64,000 bases of DNA from Anthoceros angustus (GCA_010909165.1 MU008168.1:372001-436000), one strand, 5' to 3'; positions 23,901-35,930 are shown, counted from the first letter of the stretch. The notes: generated from the letters alone by a model not told the origin. Numbers and translations: made by a program.

Positions 23901-24138
23901 CAAGATCGTTGCTAAGGTAGCAAAGTGATGGCTAAGATAGCCATGTGTCCGAGTGTTGTTAGGATAGTAGCACAGTGCATGCGCTAGATGTTTGGTGAGT
24001 CTACGTGTTTGGTTGGATTGGCTATGTTTTGGTTGTCTTGACACGAAATCACTCCCTTGAGTCTGAATCTCAAGTCTACAAGCGATAAAGAGGGTAAATG
24101 TGGCCTCTTTGTGACCACTTGGTTTAGAAAATCACTCC
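20907..24138 (+). repeat. gypsy-2 partial LTR fused to LTR D
   Basis: 20907-21985 repeats the first half of the LTR. At about 21985 the sequence jumps back to the LTR start (TGTGTTTAAGTTGTGAG) and continues to the LTR end, CACTCC at 24138. The final ACA is missing. Confidence 0.75.
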
Positions 24139-26097
24139 CTGTGACGAATTTGCTGCCCGCACTCTCCGGTGGTATTCCTTGGAAGGATTTCCATGGCTTT
24201 GCCAACATGTCCTTTGGCTTCATTATCATGTCCACTTGCTTACGCTCGTCACCATCTTGCTTCCCTTTCCCTTTCTTGCTAGTCCCTGCTGGTAAATGCT
24301 TCTTCTGTTCCAGAAGCTCTCCAGCCTCCCACTTTGAAAAAATCAAGTTCACATTGTCCCACACCTTCCCCTCCTGCTTGGCGATGCATAAAATGTGTGT
24401 GCGATTGTCTACTTTGTTCTGCTTGTAGACATCGTCTTCGCGCCCTTCATTATCCTCAATCAATCCTAGCACTTTGTACAGATTGTACTTCCATGCCATG
24501 GTCATCTGTACTCCTTCGCGTTTCGCAATCTGCAGCTCATCTCGTAAGTACCGGACCTGCTCAATGAAGTTCATCTTCTTTCTTCTGTCCGACATGGTAT
24601 TGTGATCCGTGGCCAGCACTCGCATTTCTGGTACAGTAAGCCCACAATAGACATGTGCTTCCACATATTGAAACCTCTTCTTCCCTGGTGAGATATCACA
24701 TAGATGTTTCATGGCTGCATATGTATGGTTCCCACCAAGAACCCCCATAACGTATTTTTCGCCGCTTCCGATCCGACTTCTTTGAGGTCAGCGCACTCAC
24801 TTGGATCTATCATACATAAGGTGGCAAAACACCCTCCTCTATCCTCCCCTTCGAAATAACCCGAGCCAAATAATTGGCCCATGCCTCATCAACCCTGCGA
24901 ATCTGCGCATCCGGCGTTATGCGATCTGGTCTTAAGTTCTCAACTTGACCAACCTTTGTTCCAAGACCACCTTCTTCCTTGAATCCCTCGAGAGAGAGGG
25001 TGCATCCCGGATCGCGTCTTCTAACGTTCTTCATCAGCCGAAATACGGACAGATGACTCAACGGATCCTCAAGCTGCTGCGTTTTCTTGGTTTTTCTTCC
25101 TTTACGCCTCCGTCGCCACTATGTGCCTTTGTAGTCCCACATAGAATCCAAATTTTAAGCGGGCGCTTTCCCCGACCGACCTTGGTGGTCCTTGACTCTC
25201 CCGCGAGGCGCCGGCCGGCCGCCTCCTCTGCTCGGCCCTGCCTCCACACCCACGCCTCCTCCTCATCTGCTCCCTGCCTCCACACCCACCTCCTCCCCTC
25301 TCGGGATCCCATGGTGTCTATTCTTCCTGCGGTCGGTGGAAGGGCCATGTGAAGCTCTTCGAGCCGTACGGGCCCCATCTCCTTGTTCAGCTGGATAAAC
25401 CGGTTAGGATCCGGGTGGGCAAGTTTGGCCTGCTCACCCTTCAACACACAGGGCCGTGCCGTCACAGCCGGGCCCTTAGGCCATGGTGGGGACAACCATT
25501 GGCCCATGCAATGCGAGGCTTGGCGACATCTCGGCATCTCCGTCTTCCTCATGCCCCGGACACTTCTTCCTCCGAATGCAGGGGCGTGCGGAATGGGGCC
25601 ATCTTCCTCATCGAGGCCCAAGTTCACTTTACGGGATGCAGGGGCTCGGACTCTCTGCCTCTTCGCAATTCTTTGATGGGCTGCTCTCACCCTTCTCATT
25701 GAAAGCTCTCTCCTGTGATCCTGTTGTCTCATCTTCCCTTAAATAGCCACGATGAGGCCATTCAGAGCCAATGGAAAGCGAAAGCGAAAATCACGTCGAT
25801 CATCCTAGCCTCATGGTTCTCAAAAGGCAGTTGCTTGTTCCAACTTACGGTGTGTTGTCGCATGCACTCGCGGAACTCTTGACAAGTGAGCGAGGTGCAC
25901 ATTTCTTGGCATTGAACCCTCGGTGAGAACATAAGACTGTAAATATCAGGGTCCTGGATCACTGCGTCAAACTCATATGGCCTGGTGGTGCAAAACAGCG
26001 TGAACTCGGGCTCCCCCTCATTCATATCCATTGTTGCCCAGATTACCCATCCAGCTCTTGGGTGCAAGCATGCTTTGGTGCCACACTTTTGTGCCAT
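24139..26097 (-). pseudogene. Y leftward gene, 5' part: Cys-rich N-terminus and ParB-like domain
   Basis: Minus-strand coding in four frames. 26097-25762 is a Cys-rich N-terminal piece (QCQEMCTSLTCQEF). 25732-25058 is a basic linker. 25061-24810 carries RPDRITPDAQIRR and LARVISKGR, matching the first half of a ParB/sulfiredoxin-like domain. 24748-23984 opens with MGVLGGNHTYAAMKHL, matching the GxxR/GGNH nucleotide-binding loop of that fold, then DHNTMSDRRKKMNFIEQVR. ParB-like domains bind or hydrolyse nucleotides and are often fused to DNA methyltransferases in phages. That fits the methyltransferase-like motif in the continuation at 9359-10775. The frame between the two ParB halves needs a one-base shift. 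The role in a transposon is inferred. Confidence 0.55.
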
Positions 26098-26417
26098 ATG
26101 GCAAAGTACATTTGGCTATCTTGTGCTAGAGTATGAATGGTGTGAATATGAATTTTGAACCATTTACTTTTATATATTTTATCATACTTCTTACCTTATA
26201 GTATATATATTTTATTATTATTATTAGTATGCTCTACTTTAACTTTCTACTTTTTACTTTAACCATAAAACTTAACTTTAGGTAAGTCTAAATCACTCAC
26301 TTTACCCGTTGACAATGCCACGTTTGGACATTGATCGTCCCTCTCTCCCTTCCTCCGATCCTCGCTTCCTTCCTCCCCTCCTCCTCCTCGCTTGTGAGCA
26401 GGCTGTTGCTTCTTGCC
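26098..26417. promoter_or_regulatory. AT-rich divergent promoter region
   Basis: Between the oppositely oriented ParB-like gene (start 26097, minus) and the gene at 26418 (plus) lies an AT-rich stretch with TATATATTTTATC and TATATATATTTTATTATT, potential TATA elements for either direction. No gene is present. The layout suggests co-regulation of the two genes, which is an inference. Confidence 0.4.
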
Positions 26418-27509
26418 ATGGCTCCTAGGGAGCACTCATCGTTTAAGGAAGCTCGCAATTTGAAGCGGCAGGCCAAGGCTGTGCAAGATCGGGCTGCCCG
26501 CATCGATGCTGAACTGAGAGATACTCCTACCTTCAGGGCCAAGGTATGGAATTGGCACGATGGTGATGGGAAGCTCCGCGAGAAAGGCTTGGACGTTCGA
26601 AACGACAAGTTTTTGATGGGTTTGAAGGAGAGATTGGGAGGGCCGGACGTGTTGTCTGATGCCTTTGGCAAGGTCGAAAGCGAGAACATAGGCTTTGTAT
26701 GGCAAGGCAGACACACTCTCTCGAGTGGAGGCACGTAGATGATCTATTATACCACATCTATGGGAAAGCATGCGGTGCAACTCACGTGGTGCCCAGTCCA
26801 TGGCCTTGGGACTTTTGGTAGAGAAGCGTGCAAATGTGTGGGCAGCCTTCCTTTGAAGGAGGCGAAGAAGGAGGCGAAGGAGGCAAAGGAGGCGAAGGGG
26901 AAGAACACTAGGATGGATGAGAAAGAGGTGGAAGTTGAAGAAATGGCGTCGGAGGAGGACAAGGAGGAGCAGTTGCCGGCTCTCTCCATAGGGCCAGCTC
27001 AGCCTGTGGAGGTCCGAGGGCGGCGGGTTGCTCCTCCTGTCTCACCTCCTAAGGCTTCTAAAGCCTCTTCTATTCCGGTGATCACGAGGTGGAGCAGTCG
27101 GCGGAGTGGAGGCCGCATTTGGTGGCCAGGCGGCGATTACGATTCCAATGAGCAGCCAACTGCAGCGGAAGACTTTAGAGACATCGTCGGCAAAGGTTCG
27201 TCTTCTCAGGGCTGCGTGAGGTGTTGCCACTTTACAACATGGGCGGGGTATCGGGACTCGACATGGGTGGACGGTTGCCGATGTTGGGGCACCTGTGGCG
27301 GTGGTGCTAACCTAGTTGTGGATGCAGGATGCTGGATATATTGGCTGAAGGATGGGGGTGCTAGTGATTTCCTGGCGATGTATGGGTCTTTGGTGGTATG
27401 GGTTGCTTGTAATGTTGCTTGTAATGTGGGTCTGGTGCACGCTTCTTTTCGCTGCTCTCCGCTAGAGGCCGACTTGTGTTCGCCGAGCGGTGTGATTTCG
27501 CTTGGGTAG
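26418..27509 (+). CDS. Y rightward gene: basic coiled protein with disordered Lys/Glu tail
   Basis: Starts at an ATG in good context (GCCATGGCT). The first 107 codons (to 26738) give a basic, helical protein with FKEARNLKRQAKAVQDRAAR and WNWHDGDGKLREKGL. The next frame (26739-27509) continues with a Lys/Ala/Glu repeat tract (KEAKEAKEAKGKN), an acidic stretch, Pro/Ser-rich sequence and finally cysteines (CVRCCHF). The two frames probably belong to one gene joined by an intron or an indel near 26735. I recognise no family. The disordered charged tail suggests a nucleic-acid-binding or scaffolding protein. Confidence 0.4.
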
Positions 27510-28120
27510 TGGCCTGATTTTGTTCCTCTTATGCCGCCCATCTTGGACAGTGCTTTCCTATTTTGAGGCTGATGCCCACCTTCTTATTCTAGTGTTCTAA
27601 TCCGTCGTGGCTGTAAGGGCTTGGTGATCTGCGCTTCTTTTGCGCTCTCCCAAGGCATGGTTTCAGGCTGTGATTTTGTGCACTTGGTGGGGCCGTTGTT
27701 TCGTTGCTCTTGTGCCGCCCATCTTGACAGGCTCACCTCTTTCCGGTGATGTCCTGCTGTTTATTCTAGCGTTCTAGTTGTTATCTGTGACGGTGTTGGT
27801 GGTGCGGTGGTAATCTTCGCAGTGGATGTTGGATTTAAGCTAATTCGTCGTGATCGGTGCTAACCTAGTGGTGGATGCGGAGGTTGAATAGATTTGCTGC
27901 GGGCATCGGTCTTTGGCGATTTCCTGGCGATGTATGGGTCTGGTGATATGGGTTGGCTGCTGATGTTGCTGGTAACCTGGATGCTGGTGCGCGCTAGCGT
28001 TCCAGCGTTCTACGATCGTCGTCATCTTCCAGCGTTCTACAGTCGTCGGATCTGTAAGGGCTTGGTGCATGCGTATGCCCATGTGTGGCTACCGAATTTA
28101 AGCATAGGTGGTGGCTGCTG
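27303..28120. repeat. Diverged tandem duplication, about 553-bp period
   Basis: GGTGCTAACCTAG and GATTTCCTGGCGATGTATGG occur at 27303/27366 and again at 27856/27918, with other matching blocks such as the TGCCGCCCATCTTG pair. It is probably a decayed duplicated intron or 3' region of the preceding gene. The rest, up to 28898, contains short open frames only and nothing I recognise. Confidence 0.5.
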
Positions 28121-28898
28121 AAGGGGGTGCTAGTTGTCTAACCTTGCTTGGATCTGATTTCCTCTGTTCAGGCTCTTATCCCACTTCATCTCGCAGCGTG
28201 CATAAATCGGTGGGGTGTTAGTGGTTGGTGCAAGCGGGTGCAACTCTGCTCATGCTGTATGATGGTGCTAAGGTCTCGGTCTTGATCTGGTTGTCTGGAT
28301 CTTGTTATGGTGTACTCGTGCTGTTGCCATCTGTTCTTCTAGAAGGTTCTTTGGGAGGTAGGCGGTGAAGGGTTCGGTCACTTAAGAGTTTTGGTATATG
28401 CACTGGCTCTACATATGTTGTGAAACACGGATGCTATTGGTTTTGGTTTTCAATAGATGGGATCTTGCGGATGCCTCGAAGCCGTTTTTCATCTTTCCAA
28501 GTTTCCATCCTTGGTTTTCGCCACCGGAAGGGCGTGGTAAGCGGTCCGTCGAGTTAGTTCTCCTTGGTGACCGGGCATTGAAGGGTGCACAGTCACGGTT
28601 GTCCATTGCCGCAGTCTAGGTCGTTTGGTACCCTTGTATTAGAGGACCATTAGTCATATCGCCCCTTTTGTGTGTTCATGTACGCACTTGTGTGTTTTGT
28701 GTTCAATGTTTCTTCATGAGTCTCACTTGTGGCGGTTGCCCCATCGTCCATGTGTGAAAATATATCACATGGCGGAGTTGTGCTACTTGCACACCTCCTG
28801 TTTTCTTGGTCACTAGGCCGACCAATTACCCATATCGGACGATCGTTTGGTTCGTTGACCGGTTGGTCAGATGACCGTGGTGATCACTTTACCACTGT

Positions 28899-29786
28899 GT
28901 GGACATTGATCCGGGTTCGAACTTGGTGAACAATTTGTATATTCTAATGGGTTCCTTGTTTCCAGACCATGCTTGGCAAACGCTTGACGTGGCCACAAAA
29001 GTGAAGGGGAAGCTTGCATTGCTCCTTGCACAAGCCGTTGAGGAAGAGGAGGCATTGTCTGCAAAGGCGTTTGCAGAGCAAAATAAGTTGACGGCAGCTC
29101 GGTTGGCTGTTTCCGACTTTGTGATTGCTCGTGTCATTTGGCGGCGTCATCTCGACCGGTTTGTAATTGTGCGGAGATCACCTCTTGTGCCCAACAATGT
29201 GATTGACCACTACTTATTAACGTCTTTGGGCGATTTGAGTACGGTAGGATGCCTGTTGCTCGTGTGAAAGAGCAAGCGCAAGTGTGGCACCGGTGAAAGT
29301 GCCCTTCTAGCCCTCCGAGAAAAAGCATGAGGTGCTAGATCAAAGGTGTAGTGTAGTCCATGAGTACCATGGAAACCTTTGCCGATTGTATAACCATCGT
29401 TGAAGAAGCTGAGCCACAATGGGTTCCTGCTCCTTCGCACGATGAGGCCAAATGGGCCTCTTCAAATAACCCTTTGTTACGTGTGTGGGAGGTTAGTGCT
29501 ACTTTTCGTGTGAAACCTTGATGTTCTTGTTGTTGTTCTAAGATGTACCATGTAAATGTCTTTGTGTGTGCAGTGGTTTGCATGCAACGATTTTGTTTTC
29601 CTCCCATGTGGGCATAGCTTCCATGATGCTGTCTTTTTCGCATTCCGCTCCATGTCATCGCCTAGAGTAGGCGCAAGTGCAAGTTCCTCCACAATGGCTG
29701 AAAGCCAAAGGGTGGCCTTTACGAGTGCGATTAAATTGGAACACTGCGCTAGACCGGGGCTAGAGTGGACAGTACCATCAAGCTGA
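28899..29786 (+). pseudogene. Y coding fragment with SWIM-like zinc motif
   Basis: 28899-29267 encodes a plausible helical domain (AWQTLDVATKVKGKLALLLA and LDRFVIVRR). 29361-29520 continues with TFADCITIVEEAE and ends RVWEVSATFRVKP. After a GT...AG-like gap, 29573-29640 gives WFACNDFVFLPCGHSFHDAV. The order VWEVSA...F.V...C..F..LPCGH.FH resembles SWIM zinc fingers (C-x-C then C-x-H), which occur in transposase-associated proteins. The first Cys pair is incomplete, so the assignment is tentative. 28619-28898 shows no gene. Confidence 0.4.
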
Positions 29787-30258
29787 ATGACTTCAAGCAA
29801 TTGGAAGACCGTTTGAAAGATGGTATAGGGTATGTGGGTGCTGGAATTGAAGCCATCTTCCCAGGCAGCTAGAAAACTTCTCCAAGACTCTCTGGTGAGT
29901 GCACCGCCAAAATTGTGTTTTATGCTCAAGTTCGTACCACATCACATGCCCACCAATTGTTGTGGTTTCTCCCGAAGTGCGTATAGTCGCCTTCCCCAAT
30001 GTCTCCATTGTTCCCACTCTTGGGGACACTCATGTTGAAAACCCCACCTCGGACAATGCGGCCATCACGCTGTACGCTCCGCCACCGTGCAACCTTGGTG
30101 ATGCAGTGTGCTTCAAACGGACTGGTTGTGCCAAACGAGAGGGCCAATTGTAGTCAAGATGATGTCCGCTGCAGCAATAGTGTGACCCGGTACTTTGCTT
30201 TGACCCCCAGTAGCGAACCGGTGGGCTGTGCGATGGAGCACCGGATCATGCAACATCT

Positions 30259-31321
30259 TTGTTAATTGGCACAACGGAGGAGGTGGGTGAGTTGCCCAAG
30301 GAGCTTCCTCCTTTAGAGGAGTGGTTAACGAGGCCATTCACTGTCGAAGGCGCGAAGGGCGCAGGTGTGCCCCAAGTGCAGAAGTCGCAGGTGGGAACTC
30401 CCGTGGTAGAAAGTCCGAATCCTAAAGCTGTAATGGAGGGTCCTAGTGCCGAAGTGCCATTGCAGAGTGAACAGGTGGCTATTGTACATGTTGTTGCGAC
30501 CCTCGCGATGGATGTGCAAGCAGGCCCTCACGACCAGAATGTCACGGGAGGACAATGTGGTGCACCCAATGGCCCTCAGTGCATGGATGAGGGTTTGTCA
30601 GCATCCTGGAATGGCGATTCTTTGGTGAAAGCCACACATGATGAAGTGGCCCCTAGCACGGGATGAAATGGCCACAGCTTGAGTGTGAAGTGGTCATCTA
30701 GAACACCTCGGGGTGTCACAAGGCCCGGATCAACTCAGTCATCGTGCAGGCAGCCTCCAGGGAGTTGGGTGAGGCGGAGGAACAGAAGCGGCAAACTAGG
30801 CAGAAAGCAAAGGGAAAACAGGAGCCGAGGCCGGGGCCTCTGAAACGGAAAGGTGGCAAGTCACGAGGACAAGGGCGGCCAGGAAGATTCGAGCGGCAGT
30901 GGAACGTTTGGAACGTCCAGATGATGTCGCAGATGGAGCTACGAATTTAGGTGCTGGAGACACTTTCATGGTACTTGCTCCACATGGCAATGCAGAGCGT
31001 GTCTCATTCTATTTGTTGAAAGCCTTGTCTGGACCTGAAGTGTTACAAGCAGATTATGTTGACCCTGCTTGGGGATGTGAGAAGTTTGACATGGGGGACA
31101 TAGTTGTGAGGGCTGTGTACTATGAAGTGATGCCTGGAGAACAGGCTGTGTACCAATTGCTAGGCAGTGGTGATCGTGGTGTCCCAACAATGATGCAACG
31201 TGACATGGTCTTTGGCGTGCAAAATCCGTTGGATCCAGTGGCCGCCGTGAAGGAGCCCAAGAACTCGATAGCTATATTGGCTTGCCCCGAAATTGAAGTA
31301 CAGGCGGTGGCCGGATGCTAG
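30259..31321 (+). pseudogene. Y coding fragment: disordered region, basic AT-hook-like stretch, globular domain
   Basis: 30259-30666 is Pro/Glu/Val-rich and disordered. 30744-30950 is strongly basic with KSRGQGRPGRF, similar to an AT-hook. 30899-31321 encodes a compact domain (GAGDTFMVLAPHG, VSFYLLKALS, WGCEKFDMGDIVVRAVYYEV) and ends in TAG. A similar spacing of motifs, FYLLRC...NWEEVVVGHYY, appears on the minus strand near 35.1 kb. I do not know the family. The domain reads as real protein because several hydrophobic/charged periods run uninterrupted. Confidence 0.4.
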
Positions 31322-34300
31322 GTGAATTAGAACTGTTGGTGAGCCTCTTTCATTTTCTATGTCTTGTGCACTTCTGCGGTGGACCTCCATGTCTTTCTTT
31401 GGTGGGCTGCTTTCAATGCCTTGCTCATTGCGAGTTGCTATGTGTTTTGCTCCTTGGCGGGACCTATTGTGGAGGAGACACCTGCAGACAAGCTCTCCAA
31501 TATCTTGGATGGTGGCTTGTTGCATGTGCGTGGACACACTGGTTAAGTTATCAGACTTTGTGTAAGTGATCATTGACATATAAGATTGCAAAGGCATGCT
31601 GCACATGTGCATGCCGATGTGTTTTAAGAGATTTTATTTTGTCTTATCACACTCCTTTATCTTGGGCGACATAGGCGGGCGAGAACACCAAAATGGGTGG
31701 GTATGGCGTTCCACGATTACACAAGGCACTGCCAAATCGTCGTCCGGGCTTGTGCGTCGTGTGTCTATGTAGACACCTCAAAGCCAAAGCGCCGGCTTGT
31801 CGTCGTCGTCTATGGAGACACCCCAAACCCAAAGCATCCGGGCTTGTGCATCGTGGGTCTATGGAGACACCTCTAGCGAATTGTCGAAATGGCGGAGGCC
31901 ACGGTGCCATGGCGCCGCCCAAGCTAGGGAGCCAAACCTTGAATCCATTTCCCTGCGGTGAATTGATTACAGATTGCACACACATGATGCCCCCTAAGAG
32001 AATGGAACATTTGGTGAGTGCACAAGTGAGGACGCACACCTCCTCCTAATCATCAAACATCATTCAGTTGTGTACATTTGTGCCAATGAAGGGCTCCATC
32101 TTCAATAGGCGTTGCCCTCAGTCGATGACTGAGCCACCTTCTCCGTCGCAAGAGTCGTCCACCTGGGCGTTCAAACACAGGCTGGCCGTTGTGAGTGCAT
32201 TCGGATCTCCTTGGCATGGTATGGATGAAGTCGCTGCCCGGTTCTGGTATGGCGCCATCCGAGCTTGTGCATCCCAAGCCGATCCGCCGTGCGAGCACGT
32301 TCCATGCGCAAGAACCAGACGCTTCAAAAGGGGATTGACAATGGCCACCAAGCTAGCGCTCGGTGGCGCCTCCACCTCCATACCATTATGCAAACCACCC
32401 TCAAGCACCATGCAGGGGCCTCAAGAACAAGGAATGCTAGTGCAGGCGCCTCCATGTCCGGGCGAGGCAGGAGGCGGAGGCCGGGTCGGGAATGAAAAGG
32501 TGATAGAGGAGGTGGGTGGCTCAGCCTTATGTTGTGCGTTACGGGGACGTGTGCAAAGGGCCACAGGAAGGGTATGACTTGGCCGTATCATTAGATGTCG
32601 AAGACTTAGTAATGACCACATCCGGGGAAAGCGTGATCAATGAATTGTCTTTTTCTCCGTGTGGAATGCCTAGTGCTCACCGAATCCATTTGCGAAGACA
32701 TCATGTGTGCACGGTGCATTAAATTAGCATGTGGTAGATGAGAAGTACAAAGGGACCCGGTGGAATGTAGTGCACATTCGTCCAAAACACTAAGGGTTGA
32801 TACTCGAATCACGAAGCTCTCTTCCACAAGCTGTAGTCACAACAAGTTGTGCTTGAGTGAGGGTGTGACCGATTCCAGACTTCTTCTCTCGGTGGTGCCA
32901 TGTCAAACTTGCATGCTTGGACAAATTCAGCGGTAAGATGCAATCATGGAGATCCAAGGGCAAGTCAGACAAACCCGCCACGTCATACATCGGTAGTAAT
33001 GACCAACCACCACCTCCTCCCAGTTGGTAGTTTGTATCGCTCCGGGCGTGTGCGGACACTCTCACCTTGTGCTTTGCTTCCGCAGCGGAGGAGGTAGAAG
33101 TCCCCTTCGTCTTACGGGTGCAAACACAAGGAAATTGTCGCCAACTTCCAATATATCAGCCGGTGAGACACGTCAACAACATCCTCATCTTCACGATCGG
33201 TAATGCGGTCTGACACCCTCCACCATTGCTGCTGGTTGGCGCATCTGTAATTCGAGCAACATTGTCGCATGAGGTGATCGTGGTGTCCCAACAATGATGC
33301 AACGTGACATGGTGTTGGCGTGCAAAATCCGTTGGATCCGGTGGCCGCCGTGTGAAGGAGCCCAAGAACTCGGATAGCTATATTGGCTTGCCCCGAAATT
33401 GAAGTACAGGCGGTGGCCGGATGCTAGGTGAATTAGAAGCATTGGTGAGCCTCTTTCATTTTCTATGTCTTGTGCACTTGCGGTGGACCTCCATGTCTTT
33501 CTTTGGTGGGCTGCTTTCTCAATGCCTTGCTCATTGCGAGTTGCTATGTGTTTCGGCTCCTTGGCGACCTATTGTGGAGGAGACTTGCACACCAGACAAG
33601 CTCTCCAATATCTTGGATGGTGGCTTGTTGCATGTGCGTGGACACCGTTAAGTTATCGACTTTGTGTAAGTGATCATTGACATATAAGATTGCAAAGGCA
33701 TGCTGCACATGTGCATGCGGTGTGTTTGTAAGAGATTTTATTTTGTCTTATCACACTCCTTTATCTTACATGAGCGGGCGAGAACACCAAAATGGGTGGA
33801 CTGTGACGTTCACAGTACACAAGGCGCTTATGCCAAATCGTCCGGGCTTGTGCGTCGTGTGTCTATGTAGACACCTCAAAGCCAAAGCGACCGGGCTTGT
33901 GCGTCGTGTGTCTATGGAGACACCCCAAACCCAAAGCATACGGGCTTGTGCATCGTGCGTCTATGGAGACACCTCTAGTGAATTGTCGAAATGGCGGAGG
34001 CCACGGTGCCATGGCGCCGCCCAAGCTAGGGAGTCAAACCTTGAATCCATTTCCCTGCGGTGAATTGATTACAGATTGCACACATGATGCCCCTAAGAGA
34101 ATGGAACATTTGGTGAGTGCACAAGTGAGGACGCACCTCCTCTAATCATCAAACATCATTCGATTGTGTACATTTGTGCCAATGAAGGGCTCCATCTTCA
34201 ATAGGCGTTGCCCTCGATCGATGGTGAGCCACCTTCTCCGTCGCAAGAGTCGTCCACAGGTGTTCAAACACTGGCCGTTGTGAGTGCATTCGGATCTCCT

Positions 34301-35345
34301 TGGCATGGTATGGATGAAGTCGCTGCCCGGTTACGGTATGGCGCCATCCGAGCTTGCATCCCAAGCCGATCTGCCCGCGTGCGAGCACGTTCCATGCGCA
34401 GCAAGAACTTGAGCGCTTCAAAAGGGGATTCGAATGGCCACCAAGCTAGGCCAAGTGAGGCGCTCTCCACCTCCATACCATTATGCAAACCACCCTCAAG
34501 CACCATAGCAGGGGCCTCAAGAACAAGGAATGCTAGTGCAGGCGCCTCCATGTCTGAAGCGAGAGCAGGAGCGGGAGCCGGGTGCCGGGGAATGAAAAGG
34601 TGATAGAGGAGGTGGGTGGCTACAGGCCTTATGTTGTGCAGGTTACGGGGGACGCATGTGCAAAGGGCCCTGGGAAGGGTATGACTTGGCCAGTATCATT
34701 AGATGTCGAAGACTTAGTAATGACCACATCGGGAAAGCGTGATCAATGAATTGTCTTTTGCTGTCGTGTGTGGAATGCCTAGTGCTCACCGAATCCATTT
34801 GCCGAAGACATCATGTGTGCACGGTGCATTAAATTAGCATGTGGTAGATGAGAAGTACAAAGGGACCCGGTGGAATGTAGTGCACATTCGTCCAAAACAC
34901 TAAGGGTTGATACTCGAATCACGAGCTCTCTTCCACAACTGTAGTCACAACAAGTTGTGCTTGTGAGGGTGTGACCGATTCCGACTTCTTCTCTCGGTGG
35001 TGCCATGTCAAACTTGCATGCTTGGACAAATTCAGCGGTAAGATGCAATCATGGAGATCCAAGGGCAGAGACAAACCCGCCACGTCATACGCACGGTAGT
35101 AATGACCAACCACCACCTCCTCCCAGTTGGTAGTTTGTATCGCTCCGGTGTGGACACTCTCACCTTGTGCTTTGCTTCCGCAGCGGAGGAGGTAGAAGTC
35201 ACGCCGCCGTCTTAGGTGCAAACACAAGGAAATTGTCGCTTCCAATATATCAGCCGGTGAGACACGTCAACAACATCCTCATCTTCACGATCGGCCAGCT
35301 GACACCCTCCACCATTCTTGCTGCTGGTTGGGCATGGTAATTCGA
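31165..35345. repeat. Tandem duplication, 2.1 kb x2
   Basis: 31165-33267 is repeated at 33268-35345. Both begin GGTGATCGTGGTGTCCCAAC. The copies differ mainly by 1-5-base indels, many at CAG, CTG or CCG. Each copy holds YDLAVSLDVEDLVMTTSGES (32570 and 34690), which weakly resembles the start of a C48/Ulp1-type protease domain. On the minus strand each holds FYLLRCGSKAQGE... and SLTWHHREKKS segments. Neither strand has a full-length frame. Confidence 0.85.
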
Positions 35346-35354
35346 GCAACAACT

Positions 35355-35930
35355 TTATGCATGAGGTCTGATCGTAACCTGCTTCCAATATCCAGAGTGA
35401 GGGACCGTGGGACAATCAGCATGGTTGCTCTCAAGGCACTCAGCACAAAAGCATGCCAAGCTCCGCATCCTCAACTGCGTAGGGTCATCCACATTGCAAC
35501 CATACAGGCTATGCATCAACTTTGAGCCTGGAATGGGGTCACATGCATGCTTGTTCCTCCTATTCACCTCATTTTTCCCTATCGCCAAAACTCCTATGCA
35601 CGCCATGTTCTCCGGATGCATAGGAGGTTGATGCGCACACGAGATGTTGTTGCAAGGTACTCCACCACATCTTGAGCAGCTGCACCAATTTGTTGGAGGA
35701 CTCGGCTGCGAGCTCGCGGATTGCACCACAGTCATGTTCTCCTTACCGTGCCCACTACCAAAATATGACCAAAGCATGTTACACCCTCCCGTGAGGCTTG
35801 GATACCGAGCAATGAAGTAGCTTGGTCGACATGCCTTGAATTGGCTTGCCCCATCCGGCCAGCACGGTGTTCCAGGTAGTGGGAATCCGAATCCCGCATC
35901 CAGCCATTGATGCAGCAAACAATGTTGCAC
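35355..35930 (-). pseudogene. Cys-rich coding fragment in Y
   Basis: A 191-codon open frame on the minus strand. It contains CSCSRCGGVPCNN, ACIGVLAIGKNEVNRRNKHA and, near its end, RSLACFCAECLESNHADC, a clustered Cys pattern (C-x-C-x2-C...C) typical of zinc-binding modules. The sequence complexity and the Cys spacing favour a real protein remnant. It stops just before the 2.1-kb duplication, so it may have been truncated by it. No family is recognised. Confidence 0.4.

Larger units (their letters stand above)
10776..24138 (+). mobile_element. gypsy-2: rearranged large-LTR Ty3/gypsy complex
   Basis: The order is: full LTR A, primer-binding site and leader, truncated LTR B, a second primer-binding site and leader, gag, protease region, integrase, polypurine tract, partial LTR C, duplicated integrase piece, polypurine tract, partial LTR, and LTR D. 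The joins at about 13160, 19914 and 21985 lie at short shared sequences (CCGAGGAG, TGAGGAGG, GTTT). Reverse transcriptase and RNase H are missing. The complex splits the ParB-like gene of Y. No clean 5-bp target duplication is visible, since LTR D has lost its last bases. Confidence 0.8.

Noticed and set aside
25058-25732. 224-codon basic frame as an independent gene
   Set aside because: It lies between the N-terminal and ParB-like parts of the same leftward gene and is better read as its linker.
32516-32722. C48/Ulp1-type protease domain
   Set aside because: Only a weak match at the domain start; catalytic His, Asp and Cys cannot be identified.
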